From Lentisphaerae bacterium RIFOXYA12_64_32 (lineage in GTDB: Bacteria; Verrucomicrobiota; Lentisphaeria; Oligosphaerales; YB12-FULL-65-16): a stretch of DNA of 64,000 bases. This document shows, piece after piece, positions 8,789 through 17,665 of this stretch (positions are counted from its first letter, which is position 1; each line of letters starts with the position of its first letter). Under the pieces are notes generated by a model that searched no databases, was not told where the DNA came from, and worked only from the letters and a program-made list of their open reading frames with translations. The stretch covers positions 1 through 64,000 of the forward strand of contig MHBL01000226.1 of NCBI GenBank assembly GCA_001803235.1. Direction: 5' to 3'. Made by a program: the position numbers and the translations under genes.

Positions 8789-9841
8789 ATGAGTTCTGCA
8801 ACCCAGTTGGCGCGTTGGTGCGCTGCAGTGGCGATGCTGTTTCTGGGCAGTCTGCCGGGCCGCGGCAACGACATCCTGACCGGCGCCGGTGCGACGTTCC
8901 CGGCCCCGCTCTATATGGCGTGGTTCGAACGGTACTGCCGCGACACGGGGCAACGCGTCATCTACGACAGCGTCGGGTCCGGCGCCGGGACGCAGAAGAT
9001 CCTGAAGCGCGAGGTGGATTTCGGGGCCAGCGACGCGTTCATTGGGGACGACGACCTGGCGTTTGCGCCGGGGAAGTTGCTGCACTTGCCGACCTGTGTC
9101 GGAGCGGTGGCCATCACGTGCAACCTGCCCGGGAACCCGACGCTGCGGCTCTCGCCGGAAACGCTGGTGGATTTGTTCAAGGGCAAGATCCAGCGCTGGT
9201 CCGATCCGCGCCTGGCGCGTGAGAACCCGGACATCAAACTCCCCGACTTGGGCGTTGTGGTCGTTCATCGTGCCGATGCCAGCGGCACGACGTTCATCTT
9301 CAGCGACTACCTCACACGCGTCAGCAATCAGTGGCGCAACACGGTTGGCCGCGGCAAGACACTGCGCTGGCCCGTCGGCATGGGTGCAGACGGGAATCCC
9401 GGCGTGGCGGACATGGTACAGCGCATTCCCGGGGCCATTGGGTACATGGAGACCATGTACGCCACGGCGCGCAACCTGCCCACGGTAGCCGTCCGGAATC
9501 TGGCAGGCCAGTACGTTACTCCGACATTGGCGAGCGTCTCAGCCGCCGCCCAGATCGAAGTCCCCGATGACACACGCGTGTATCTCGCGAACACGTCAGC
9601 CGCCACGGGGTACCCGATCACCGGGTTCACCTGGGTAATCTTCTACCGGGAGCAGGCGTACGGCCAGCGTTCGCCGGATCGGGCCCAACGTCTTGCGAAC
9701 TTGCTGTGGTGGATGATCCACGACGGGCAGGCGGACACTCAAGGCCTGCACTACGCACCCCTGCCCCCGGAAGCAGTCGCCAAGGCAGAAGCCGTTCTGC
9801 GCTCCATCAGGTACAACGGCAAACCCATTCTCGGAGAATGA
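8789..9841 (+). CDS. pstS: phosphate ABC transporter substrate-binding protein PstS (copy 2, E. coli type)
   Basis: 350 residues with a signal peptide of about 26 residues. The motifs GAGATFPAPLYMAW, YDSVGSGAG and HRADASGTTFIFSDYL are those of classical E. coli-type PstS, the high-affinity periplasmic phosphate receptor. No permease gene adjoins it. Its last codons overlap the start of a hybrid sensor kinase (ATGA at 9838-9841). It may feed either Pst permease in this window, or act with the kinase as a phosphate sensor; the second role is my inference. Confidence 0.93.
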   Translation: MSSATQLARWCAAVAMLFLGSLPGRGNDILTGAGATFPAPLYMAWFERYCRDTGQRVIYDSVGSGAGTQKILKREVDFGASDAFIGDDDLAFAPGKLLHLPTCVGAVAITCNLPGNPTLRLSPETLVDLFKGKIQRWSDPRLARENPDIKLPDLGVVVVHRADASGTTFIFSDYLTRVSNQWRNTVGRGKTLRWPVGMGADGNPGVADMVQRIPGAIGYMETMYATARNLPTVAVRNLAGQYVTPTLASVSAAAQIEVPDDTRVYLANTSAATGYPITGFTWVIFYREQAYGQRSPDRAQRLANLLWWMIHDGQADTQGLHYAPLPPEAVAKAEAVLRSIRYNGKPILGE

Positions 9842-12513
9842 ACATGCGATTCGGTCCAATCTTCGCACGGTCTTCACTGCTGGCGTTTCTGCTCACCGCA
9901 GCGTGCTCCGTGGTATGGGCGGCAACGCCGCTCCGCGTGGGTGTCTTCGAGTTCGAACCCCTGGTGTGCCTCGACAAAGCGCCCCCGGATCGGGGGCTGT
10001 TCATGGAGCTTCTCGGTGCCGTCGCCACCCAGGAAGGCTGGTCCATAGAGCCGGTGAGCGGGTCCATCGAGGAAGGGTGGACACGACTGGCGACGGGGAA
10101 TATCGACCTGCTGGTGGCCGCGCCCTGCACTAGCGAGCGCCGGGAGCGGTTTGCGTTCGGTCAGGAAACGGTGGTCTCAACTTGGGCGCAGGTCTACACG
10201 CCACCCAACGGCAAGGTGCAGACAATCATGGATCTGGCCAGCCGGACCGTTGCCGTTGTCCGGGATGACCCTTACTCGCAGGAACTGCGAACCACGGCCC
10301 AGGGCTTCAATGTCAATTGCCGCTTCGTCGAGTGCAAGGATTACCACGATGTGTTCACGGCCGTGGCCAACAAGTGGGTCGACGCCGGCGTCGTCGACCG
10401 CCTGTACGGACGGACGCACGAAGGGGAGTTCAACGTGCAGCGGACCACGTTGGTTCTCGCCCCCGTGGCGCTGCGGTTTGCCGCGGCCAAAGGCCGCCAC
10501 GACGAAGTCCTGCGCGCGCTTGACTACGCGTTGGCCGACATGAAGCAGAACCCGGCCTCCTTGTATCACCAACAGGTCAGCCGTGCCGTGGGCGACGAAC
10601 GGAGCAGCACCTTGGCCCGACACCTGCTGGTCATCCTGGGCGTGGCGGTCGTGGCGGCCCTCCTGCTGGCCGGGGTCGCGCTCGTGCTCCGCCGCCAGGT
10701 GCGACGGCAGACCGCGGAACTGGTGCAGCGCAACACCGAACTGGCCGCAGAGGTCGGATCACGGCGGAGCGCTGAAGCGGCGCTGCGCACCTCGGCACAG
10801 CTCCTCGAACAGACCTTCGCCAGCCTCAGCGACGCAGTCCTGATCGCGGACTCACAGTGGGAGCGAGTATTGAGGTGCAACCAACAGGCGGCCAACGTAT
10901 TCGGGTATCCCGCCGAGCAACTTGCCGAACTGCCCCTGGCCGCCTTACACCCGGACGCGGATTCGCACCAGCGCTTCGAAGGGCTGGTGCAGGCCGAACT
11001 GGTGGACCACGACTACGTACGGCTGCAGATGCAACTGCTGCGCGCCTCGGGCGCCGTGTTCCCGGCCGAGGTCTGCGTGTCCGCGATCCGCGACAGAACG
11101 GGAGAAGTGCAGTCCTGGGTGACGGTCGTGCGGGACATCACCGCGCAGGTGCGAGCCACTGAGGCACTGCGCCGGAGTGACTTGCAATTGCGCCAGGCCC
11201 AGAAAATGGAAGCCATCGGAACCCTGGCCGGTGGCATCGCGCACGACTTCAACAACCTGCTGCAGCCCATTCTCGGCCACGTTGAGCTGCTGCAACTGGA
11301 TCTGCCCCCGGACGACCCACGGCAGGAAGCTCTGAGCAACGTGCGCAAAGCCGCGGAGCGCGGGCGCCGCCTGGTCCAGCAGATTCTGACCTTTGGCCGA
11401 AAGGTCGAGAGCGAGAACCGCCCCTTGCGCCTGAACCCGATCGTCAACGAGTCACTGCAGTTCCTCCGTGCCACGCTGCCGTCCACCATCGACATTCGGC
11501 ACCGGATCGACGCGGACAGCGACGTGGTCGTAGCCGACCCGGTGCAAGTCCACCAGGTGTTGATGAACCTGTGCACCAATGCGGCGCACGCCATGCGCGA
11601 ACAAGGCGGTGTGCTCGAAGTGCTGGTCTCGTCGTTTGAGGGGGTTCCGCCTGCCACGGTGGTCGACACGAACGATGTCCCGGGGTTCTACGTCGTACTG
11701 ACGGTACGCGACACCGGACAGGGCATGGCGCCGGAGGTCGTGGAACGGATCTTCGAACCGTTCTTCACCACCAAGAAGCCTGGCGAAGGGACCGGCATGG
11801 GCCTGGCCGTGGTGCACGGCATCGTGTCCGGTTGCGGCGGACGCATCACGGTCGAGAGCCAGCCCGCCAAGGGGTCGACGTTCCGCGTCTTTCTGCCGGG
11901 AATCAAGGTTCGCGTCACCGCGGACGAAGACACGCCGCGAGTCGGCACAACGTTGCGGGGCGCGGGCACGGTCCTGTTGGTGGACGACGAAATGCTCTTG
12001 CTGGAGGTTGTCGAACGCTTCCTGCGGGAGTTGGGTTACAAAGTAGTGTCCTGCTGCAGCGGACAGGAAGCGATCAACCGCGTCACGGAAACCCCAGCCC
12101 GGTTCGACGTGGTCATCTCAGACCAGACCATGCCGGGCATGACCGGGGCTGAACTCGCCCACCGTATCCTGGAAATCCAGCCGGACATACCGATTGTCCT
12201 CTGCTCGGGCTACCGCGAAGGGCTCTCGCCGGATCTGCTGCGCGATGTGGGCATCTGCGAGTTCCTGGCCAAACCGTTCACCATCCACGAACTGGCCGAG
12301 GTGCTCCGCCGCGCAGTCGGCACCCCCCGCGCGACAGCGGCGTCCACGGCACCGTCGACGGCCCCGACGACGTCGGGCGTTGGTTCGGGACCGTCGCGGT
12401 CCGGCTGGAAGGACCGCAATGAGGGGCCCCGGTCACGTCCTCGCAAGCCTGAGGGCGACGGCGACGCGGCGGCGGTTGAAGACTACGGCGCTGCTGCACC
12501 TGTGGGCGCCTGA
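9838..12513 (+). CDS. hybrid sensor histidine kinase with periplasmic SBP_bac_3 domain, PAS and receiver
   Basis: 891 residues. Order: signal peptide; periplasmic solute-binding (SBP family 3) domain (about 30-255); a transmembrane helix (about 262-286); PAS domain (about 320-440); His-kinase dimerisation domain with H469 in GIAHDFNNL; HATPase domain ending in the GTGMGLAVVHGIV segment; receiver domain with VLLVDDE and phospho-acceptor D762 in DVVISDQTMPG. The C-terminal 50 residues are rich in Ser/Thr/Pro/Arg and probably disordered. The solute-binding domain suggests it senses a small ligand directly or through PstS. The start overlaps the pstS stop and fits a signal peptide; a second ATG two codons later is equally usable. 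The output partner is not identified. Confidence 0.9.
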   Translation: MNMRFGPIFARSSLLAFLLTAACSVVWAATPLRVGVFEFEPLVCLDKAPPDRGLFMELLGAVATQEGWSIEPVSGSIEEGWTRLATGNIDLLVAAPCTSERRERFAFGQETVVSTWAQVYTPPNGKVQTIMDLASRTVAVVRDDPYSQELRTTAQGFNVNCRFVECKDYHDVFTAVANKWVDAGVVDRLYGRTHEGEFNVQRTTLVLAPVALRFAAAKGRHDEVLRALDYALADMKQNPASLYHQQVSRAVGDERSSTLARHLLVILGVAVVAALLLAGVALVLRRQVRRQTAELVQRNTELAAEVGSRRSAEAALRTSAQLLEQTFASLSDAVLIADSQWERVLRCNQQAANVFGYPAEQLAELPLAALHPDADSHQRFEGLVQAELVDHDYVRLQMQLLRASGAVFPAEVCVSAIRDRTGEVQSWVTVVRDITAQVRATEALRRSDLQLRQAQKMEAIGTLAGGIAHDFNNLLQPILGHVELLQLDLPPDDPRQEALSNVRKAAERGRRLVQQILTFGRKVESENRPLRLNPIVNESLQFLRATLPSTIDIRHRIDADSDVVVADPVQVHQVLMNLCTNAAHAMREQGGVLEVLVSSFEGVPPATVVDTNDVPGFYVVLTVRDTGQGMAPEVVERIFEPFFTTKKPGEGTGMGLAVVHGIVSGCGGRITVESQPAKGSTFRVFLPGIKVRVTADEDTPRVGTTLRGAGTVLLVDDEMLLLEVVERFLRELGYKVVSCCSGQEAINRVTETPARFDVVISDQTMPGMTGAELAHRILEIQPDIPIVLCSGYREGLSPDLLRDVGICEFLAKPFTIHELAEVLRRAVGTPRATAASTAPSTAPTTSGVGSGPSRSGWKDRNEGPRSRPRKPEGDGDAAAVEDYGAAAPVGA

Positions 12514-12612
12514 CCTTGCGAGGATGCAGTGACGGCAGGTCGGGGAGGCAGGTCATTCAAGGAACGCGGCCCGGTTCGGGCACCTGGCAACAACACGAAG
12601 GGAGAGACTGGC

Positions 12613-13047
12613 ATGAGTGTAGAGAAGAACGTTCGAGGGTTGGTGCGGTTCGTCTGCAATCTCGATCCGACCGCAAAGCAGGTGTGCCTGGTGGGGACCT
12701 TCAACGGCTGGGACCCGGAATCCCGGCGCATGGCCAAGGGCAGAGACGGCGTGTTCCGCGCCTTGGTCAACCTGGTGCCGGGTCGGTACGAGTACAAGTT
12801 TGTCATCGACGGGTTCTGGTGCTACGACCCCACCGCGGAGAACCAGACCATCAACGAGTACGGCACACTGAACAGCGTGGTCAAGGTCGAGGAGCGGCAT
12901 GTGGCGGCACTGGAGGATGTGGCCACGTTCCTGCCCGGGGCGGAGAGAGCATCCCCCCAGGCCCGCGCGGAAGTCCTGGCCGTTCGTTCACGATCACACA
13001 CAGACGCGAGAGGAGAATTATCCCGTGTCGCTTCAGCACTGGTTTGA
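12613..13047 (+). CDS. small CBM48 / AMPK-type glycogen-binding-domain protein
   Basis: 144 residues, essentially one early-set carbohydrate-binding domain (CBM48). The motif [14 protein letters not shown], then [14 protein letters not shown], is the usual core seen in isoamylases and AMPK beta subunits. It has no catalytic domain. AAGGGAGAG lies about seven bases before the ATG at 12613. Its last 23 bases overlap the btaA start, so it is probably co-translated with the lipid gene. Why a glycan-binding domain belongs to a betaine-lipid operon is not known; it may bind a glycolipid headgroup, glycogen or another protein. Confidence 0.75.
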   Translation: MSVEKNVRGLVRFVCNLDPTAKQVCLVGTFNGWDPESRRMAKGRDGVFRALVNLVPGRYEYKFVIDGFWCYDPTAENQTINEYGTLNSVVKVEERHVAALEDVATFLPGAERASPQARAEVLAVRSRSHTDARGELSRVASALV

Positions 13048-14227
13048 CCGCCGTTGGTTCGGCCTCATCCACGACCATAACCTGATTTACAACACCTGCT
13101 GGGAAGATCCCCGCATCGACCGCGCGGCTCTGGCATTGACACCGGACGACACCGTCCTGGTCATCACATCCGCCGGCTGCAACGCCTTGGACTATGCGCT
13201 GGCCGGCCCGCGACACGTCTACGCGGTCGATGTCAATCCGCGCCAGAACGCCCTGCTGGAACTCAAGCTGGCGGCAATCCGCGCCTTGGACTATGACACC
13301 TTCTATGAGATGTTCGGACGCGGGCGGCTGCGCGGCTCGCGCACGACGTACCAGGCCCTGCTGCGTCCGCAATTGAGTTCTGCGGCCCGGGAATTCTGGG
13401 ACCGGCGTATCAACTTCTTCGCGCCCGGACTGTCGGGCCAGACGTCTTTCTACTTCCACGGCACAACCGGGCTGGTTGCCCGTCTGCTGAATCTCTACAT
13501 CAACCGGGTTGCGCGGGTCCGTGACCAGATCGAGTCGCTGTTGGCCGCCCCTACTGTGGCCGAACAGCAACGGATTTACGAGAACGGGCTCCACGACCTG
13601 TTCTGGGGGCGAACCCTGCGTTGGTTTCTGGGGCGCGACACATCCCTGTCATTGCTGGGCGTGCCGGCGCCGCAGCGGCTGCAGTTGGAACGTCACTACG
13701 CCGGCGGCGTGGCCGCGTTTGTCGAGGAATGCGTGCGCGCCGTCTTCACCGCACTGCCGCTGGTCGACAACTACTTCTGGCGCGTGTACCTGTGCGGCGA
13801 ATACACCCGGACCTGCTGTCCTCAGTACCTGATAAAGGAAGACTTCGAACGGCTGCGCGATGGGTTGGCGGACCGCATCACCACGCACACATGCTCGGTT
13901 GAACAATTCCTGACTGGACATGACGTGCGCATTTCGCGCTTCGTGCTCCTCGACCACATGGACTGGCTCAGCGCCGGCGACACCGCGGCGTTGCAGGCCG
14001 AGTGGCAGGCGATGGTCGACGGTGCCGCGCCCGGCGCGCGCGTGATCTGGCGCAGCGCAGGTCTGCACGTTGACTACGTCGACCCGCTCAATGTGCGCCT
14101 GGGGCGCGAGACGTGCAGGGTCGGAGACCTGCTGACCTACCACCGTGAACGCGCAGCGGCCCTGCACCGACAGGATCGCGTCCACACTTACGGCAGTTTC
14201 TACATTGCCGACCTGGCCGTAGCCTGA
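13025..14227 (+). CDS. btaA: BtaA, SAM:diacylglycerol 3-amino-3-carboxypropyltransferase
   Basis: 400 residues, near the length of Rhodobacter BtaA (DUF3419 family). BtaA moves the aminocarboxypropyl group of S-adenosylmethionine onto diacylglycerol, giving diacylglycerylhomoserine, the first step to the betaine lipid DGTS. The SAM-binding region is seen as [16 protein letters not shown] (45-60) followed by an acidic strand end, [10 protein letters not shown] (D69). The family-typical [12 protein letters not shown] is at the N-terminus, and a long C-terminal part includes [11 protein letters not shown] chose GTG at 13025: AGGAG lies nine to ten bases upstream and the family N-terminus starts here. 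It overlaps the CBM48 gene and is followed by btaB 54 bases later. Confidence 0.9.
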   Translation: MSLQHWFDRRWFGLIHDHNLIYNTCWEDPRIDRAALALTPDDTVLVITSAGCNALDYALAGPRHVYAVDVNPRQNALLELKLAAIRALDYDTFYEMFGRGRLRGSRTTYQALLRPQLSSAAREFWDRRINFFAPGLSGQTSFYFHGTTGLVARLLNLYINRVARVRDQIESLLAAPTVAEQQRIYENGLHDLFWGRTLRWFLGRDTSLSLLGVPAPQRLQLERHYAGGVAAFVEECVRAVFTALPLVDNYFWRVYLCGEYTRTCCPQYLIKEDFERLRDGLADRITTHTCSVEQFLTGHDVRISRFVLLDHMDWLSAGDTAALQAEWQAMVDGAAPGARVIWRSAGLHVDYVDPLNVRLGRETCRVGDLLTYHRERAAALHRQDRVHTYGSFYIADLAVA

Positions 14228-14281
14228 TCGCACCACAGACTCGGGGAGTACCCAGTTCGACACGGGCAAGGGATAACCGCA

Positions 14282-15010
14282 ATGCAACTGGCGCGCGATC
14301 TGCGAGTGCTCCGCTCTCTCATTCTCGCGCCCGCCACGGGCGCCACCCATGCGGCGCGACTGAACGGCTTCTACCGCGGTCAAGCCGAGGACTATGACGA
14401 CTTCCGCCAGCGCCTGCTACAAGGGCGCCGTCAAATGATCCGCCAAGCGACAGCCGAGCCCGGCAGGATCTGGGTCGATCTGGGTGCGGGAACGGGCGCC
14501 AACCTGGAGTACACCAGCGGCGACTTGCACCAGTGGCAACGCATCTACCTGGTCGACCTCTGCCCCGCCTTGCAAGAGATCGCCTGCCGCCGCATCGTCC
14601 GGCATGCCTGGCGCAACGTGGAGGTCGTCCAGGCCGACGCCACCGAGTTTGTGCCGCCGGAAGGTGTCGCCGACCTGGTGACCTTCTCCTATTCGCTGAC
14701 CATGATCCCGGACTGGTACGCGGCCCTGGCCCAGGCAGTGCGCCTGCTCCGGCCCGGCGGCAGGATCGGCGTAGCGGACTTCTACGTGTCGCGCAAGTTC
14801 CCGGCCCCCGGCGGCGCACGCCACTCGTTGTTCACGCGTCACTTCTGGCCCCTGTGGTTCAGCCGCGATAACGTGTTCCTCTCCGCCGATCACCTCCCGT
14901 ACCTGCGTGACCGATTCACCTCCGAAACGGTATCGGAACAGCGGGCCCGCCTCCCCTTTCTGCCGGGGTTCACCGTCCCCTATTACGTCTTTGTCGGGCG
15001 CATGCCGTAA
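14282..15010 (+). CDS. btaB: BtaB, SAM-dependent methyltransferase for betaine lipid
   Basis: 242 residues, class I methyltransferase. Motif I is WVDLGAGTGANLEY (64-77), followed by the acidic VDLC of motif II and VADLVTFSYSLTMIPDW. BtaB methylates diacylglycerylhomoserine three times to yield diacylglyceryl-trimethylhomoserine (DGTS). The sequence alone marks a methyltransferase; position directly after btaA makes BtaB the best call. AAGGGA precedes the ATG. DGTS replaces phosphatidylcholine-like lipids when phosphate is scarce in known bacteria and algae. Confidence 0.88.
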   Translation: MQLARDLRVLRSLILAPATGATHAARLNGFYRGQAEDYDDFRQRLLQGRRQMIRQATAEPGRIWVDLGAGTGANLEYTSGDLHQWQRIYLVDLCPALQEIACRRIVRHAWRNVEVVQADATEFVPPEGVADLVTFSYSLTMIPDWYAALAQAVRLLRPGGRIGVADFYVSRKFPAPGGARHSLFTRHFWPLWFSRDNVFLSADHLPYLRDRFTSETVSEQRARLPFLPGFTVPYYVFVGRMP

Positions 15011-15051
15011 CCGGCGCACTCTCGCACTCCACATGGCAAACTGCCCAAGCC

Positions 15052-15104
15052 CTAACCGAACCCTAACCGGCGCTAACCCGCAGCTAACCGCCGTGGGGTA
15101 GAGT
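15052..15104 (+). promoter_or_regulatory. Pho box plus -10, promoter of the glycosyltransferase genes
   Basis: Four CTAAC half-sites start at 15052, 15063, 15073 and 15084 (spacing 11, 10, 11). The last 11-bp unit ends at 15094; four bases later is TAGAGT (15099-15104), a -10-like hexamer. A purine-rich ribosome site (AAGGAG) follows at about 15116. Direct 11-bp repeats replacing the -35 are how PhoB-type regulators bind; the CTAAC core differs from the E. coli CTGTCAT. The same layout occurs at 31218-31270 and 32867-32919. Confidence 0.75.
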
Positions 15105-15133
15105 AGGAATGAGACAAGGAGAATAGCGCCCCG

Positions 15134-17665
15134 ATGAACGCAGAGACTGCACCGGAGAACCGGAACGGAAAGGGATCAACCATGTCCGCACGCGCCGACC
15201 TCCATGTCCACAGCAAGCACTCGGACCGGCCCAGCGAATGGATCCTGCGCCGCCTGGGTGCACCCGAGAGCTTCGTGGCGCCGGCGGAGCTGTACCGGCA
15301 GGCAAGGGCCAAGGGCATGGATTTTGTGACCATCACCGATCACAACAGCATCGCCGGGTGCCTCGAGATAGCGGACATCCCCAATACGTTCATCTCCAGC
15401 GAAATCACCACCTACTTCCCGGAAGACGGCTGCAAGGTGCATGTCCTGGCCCATGATCTGACCGAGCCACTGTTCGCTGACATTCAGCACGTCAGGGAAG
15501 ACATCTATGCCCTCAGAGAGTTGCTCTACAGTCGCGGCGTCGCCCATAGCGTAGCGCACCCCACCTTTTCGGTGAACGAGAAACTCACCCTGGCCCACGT
15601 CGAGAAGCTCCTGGTACTCTTCAATCGGTTCGAAGCCCTCAACGGCACGCGGGCGGCGCCCGCCAATCACTTGGTAGCCGCAATCCTGTCTCTCATGACA
15701 CCGCGACTGGTCGAGGACCTGGCCAACCAGCACCACATCACGCCAGTGGGGCCCGAGCCGTGGAACAAAGTCATGACCGGCGGCAGCGACGACCACAGCG
15801 GCCGATACATCGGTTCGGCGTTCACCCTGACCCCCGAAGCCACGGGCGTAAGCGAGTTCACCGCCCATCTGCGCAACGGCCGCTGCTCGCCAGAAGGTGT
15901 GTCGGGGACCAGCCTGAAACTGGCGCACGGCTTCTACCAGATTGCCTACAGCTACTACAAGGACCGTTTCGCGCGGGGTAACGCAACCCACTCCCACGTC
16001 CTGGACGGTTTGCTTCAGCGCCTGGTGACCGAATCTCCCGCTCAAAAGCCCTCCGGGTTCAACCCGATGCCGCGCCTGAGGAGCTACGTCCTCGGTTCCG
16101 TTCGACGCCGGCAGTTGTCCGACGCCGAGCGGTCGCTGATCAACGAGATCTCCAACCTCAAAGACATCTGGACGACGGGGAGCAAGGAGCCTGGGGAAGA
16201 GGAAGCCGACGCGCGCGCCTTTGCCCTCTCATGCAAGATCAGCCACCAGCTGAGCTACCATTTCATGTGCCGGTTCGCGGCGCACATGCGCAATGTTTCA
16301 CTGCTCGAAGGCCTGCAGACCCTGTCCTCGCTGGCGCCCGTCGGCCTGGCGATCGCGCCGTACCTGGCGGCCTTCGTCGCCCAAAACAAGGACCGCACGT
16401 TGCACGACCAGGTCCGCGCCCGCTTCCAGGTCGACAAAGGCCTCGGTGCTGAGGCGACGCCGACGCGTAAGGCGTGGATCACCGACACGTTCGACGATGT
16501 CAACGGTGTGGCGCGGACCATTCGCACCTTGGCCAACGTCGCCCTGGACCGCGACCGCGACCTGACCGTGCTCACCTGCATGGAACGCGACCCGCAGGAA
16601 GAACGGTTCCCGTTGCGGAACTTCCGCCCCGTCGGGATGTTCGAACTGCCCGAGTACGAAAAGCAACGCGTCGCATTTCCGCCTTTCCTCGAGATCATCG
16701 AGTACATCGAACGCCAGGAGTTCACGGAGATCATCATCTCGACGCCCGGCCCCATGGGACTGGTCGGCCTGGCCGCCGCCCGCATCCTCGGCCTGAAGGC
16801 CACCGGCATCTATCACACCGACTTCCCCACCTATGTCGAGAAACTCACCGAGGACGAGAACATGGGCGAAGTCGCACGGCGGTTCATGGTCTGGTTCTAC
16901 GGCCAGATGGACTTGATCATGGCCCCAAGCGAGTTCTACCGCAAACGCCTGTTGCGCGACGGCCTGGAAAAGAAACGCATCGTGGTGCTGCCGCGCGGTG
17001 TCGACCCAGTCCAGTTCAATCCGTCCCACCGCGACCCGGATTTCTGGCACCGCTATGGCTGCAATGGGAAATTCAAGTTCCTGTATGTGGGGCGGATGTC
17101 CAAGGAGAAGAATATCGAGCATCTGCTGAATTCGTTCCAGAAGCTGGTGCGCGGGGGACAACCCGCCACCCTGCTCATGGTGGGCGACGGACCGTTGTTG
17201 CCGGAGTTGCGCCAGCGCTATGGCACGGACGCCGACATCGTGTTCACCGGCCTGCTGGAGGGTGAGGATCTTGCCAAGGCCTACGCCAGCGCCGACGCGT
17301 TCGTGTTCCCCAGCACGACAGACACATTCGGAAATGTTGTGCTCGAGGCGCAGGCGTCGGGGCTGCCGGTCATCGTCTCCGATCAGGGCGGTCCACCGGA
17401 GATTGTGCGTGCACTCAACTCCGGTCTGATCGTCAACATGTCGGACCCGGACGCGCTCATGAGCGCCATGCGGCTGCTGTGCCTGGACGAGGGCATCCAC
17501 CACGCTCTGGCAACCAAGGCCCTGGCCAACGCCAGCCAGAGCGCCTGGCATCGCATCCTGGACGTGCTGTGGGACGCGCCCGTCGCGCCTGTTCCCGGTG
17601 TGGTCGGTGAGCGGCAACGCACAGCAACGTCAGTCAAGGAACGGGAGCTCACGCCATGCGCGTGA
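15134..17665 (+). CDS. PHP-domain / GT4 glycosyltransferase fusion
   Basis: 843 residues. The N-terminal third is a PHP metal-dependent phosphoesterase domain: ADLHVHSKHSD (21-31), FVTITDHNS, a later AHPTFS and GGSDDHSG supply the usual His/Asp metal ligands. After a helical linker the C-terminal half (from about residue 446) is a GT-B glycosyltransferase of family 4: TDTFDDVNGVARTI, YHTDFPTYV, LYVGRMSKEKN, LMVGDGPLLPEL and a TDTFGNVVLEAQASGLP segment carrying the E-x7-E-like donor motif. It resembles SqdX/Agt-type enzymes that glycosylate diacylglycerol. Alternative start ATG at 15182 also has a ribosome site. The PHP domain could hydrolyse a phosphate or pyrophosphate by-product or a lipid phosphate; not testable here. 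A Pho box lies directly upstream. Confidence 0.85.
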   Translation: MNAETAPENRNGKGSTMSARADLHVHSKHSDRPSEWILRRLGAPESFVAPAELYRQARAKGMDFVTITDHNSIAGCLEIADIPNTFISSEITTYFPEDGCKVHVLAHDLTEPLFADIQHVREDIYALRELLYSRGVAHSVAHPTFSVNEKLTLAHVEKLLVLFNRFEALNGTRAAPANHLVAAILSLMTPRLVEDLANQHHITPVGPEPWNKVMTGGSDDHSGRYIGSAFTLTPEATGVSEFTAHLRNGRCSPEGVSGTSLKLAHGFYQIAYSYYKDRFARGNATHSHVLDGLLQRLVTESPAQKPSGFNPMPRLRSYVLGSVRRRQLSDAERSLINEISNLKDIWTTGSKEPGEEEADARAFALSCKISHQLSYHFMCRFAAHMRNVSLLEGLQTLSSLAPVGLAIAPYLAAFVAQNKDRTLHDQVRARFQVDKGLGAEATPTRKAWITDTFDDVNGVARTIRTLANVALDRDRDLTVLTCMERDPQEERFPLRNFRPVGMFELPEYEKQRVAFPPFLEIIEYIERQEFTEIIISTPGPMGLVGLAAARILGLKATGIYHTDFPTYVEKLTEDENMGEVARRFMVWFYGQMDLIMAPSEFYRKRLLRDGLEKKRIVVLPRGVDPVQFNPSHRDPDFWHRYGCNGKFKFLYVGRMSKEKNIEHLLNSFQKLVRGGQPATLLMVGDGPLLPELRQRYGTDADIVFTGLLEGEDLAKAYASADAFVFPSTTDTFGNVVLEAQASGLPVIVSDQGGPPEIVRALNSGLIVNMSDPDALMSAMRLLCLDEGIHHALATKALANASQSAWHRILDVLWDAPVAPVPGVVGERQRTATSVKERELTPCA

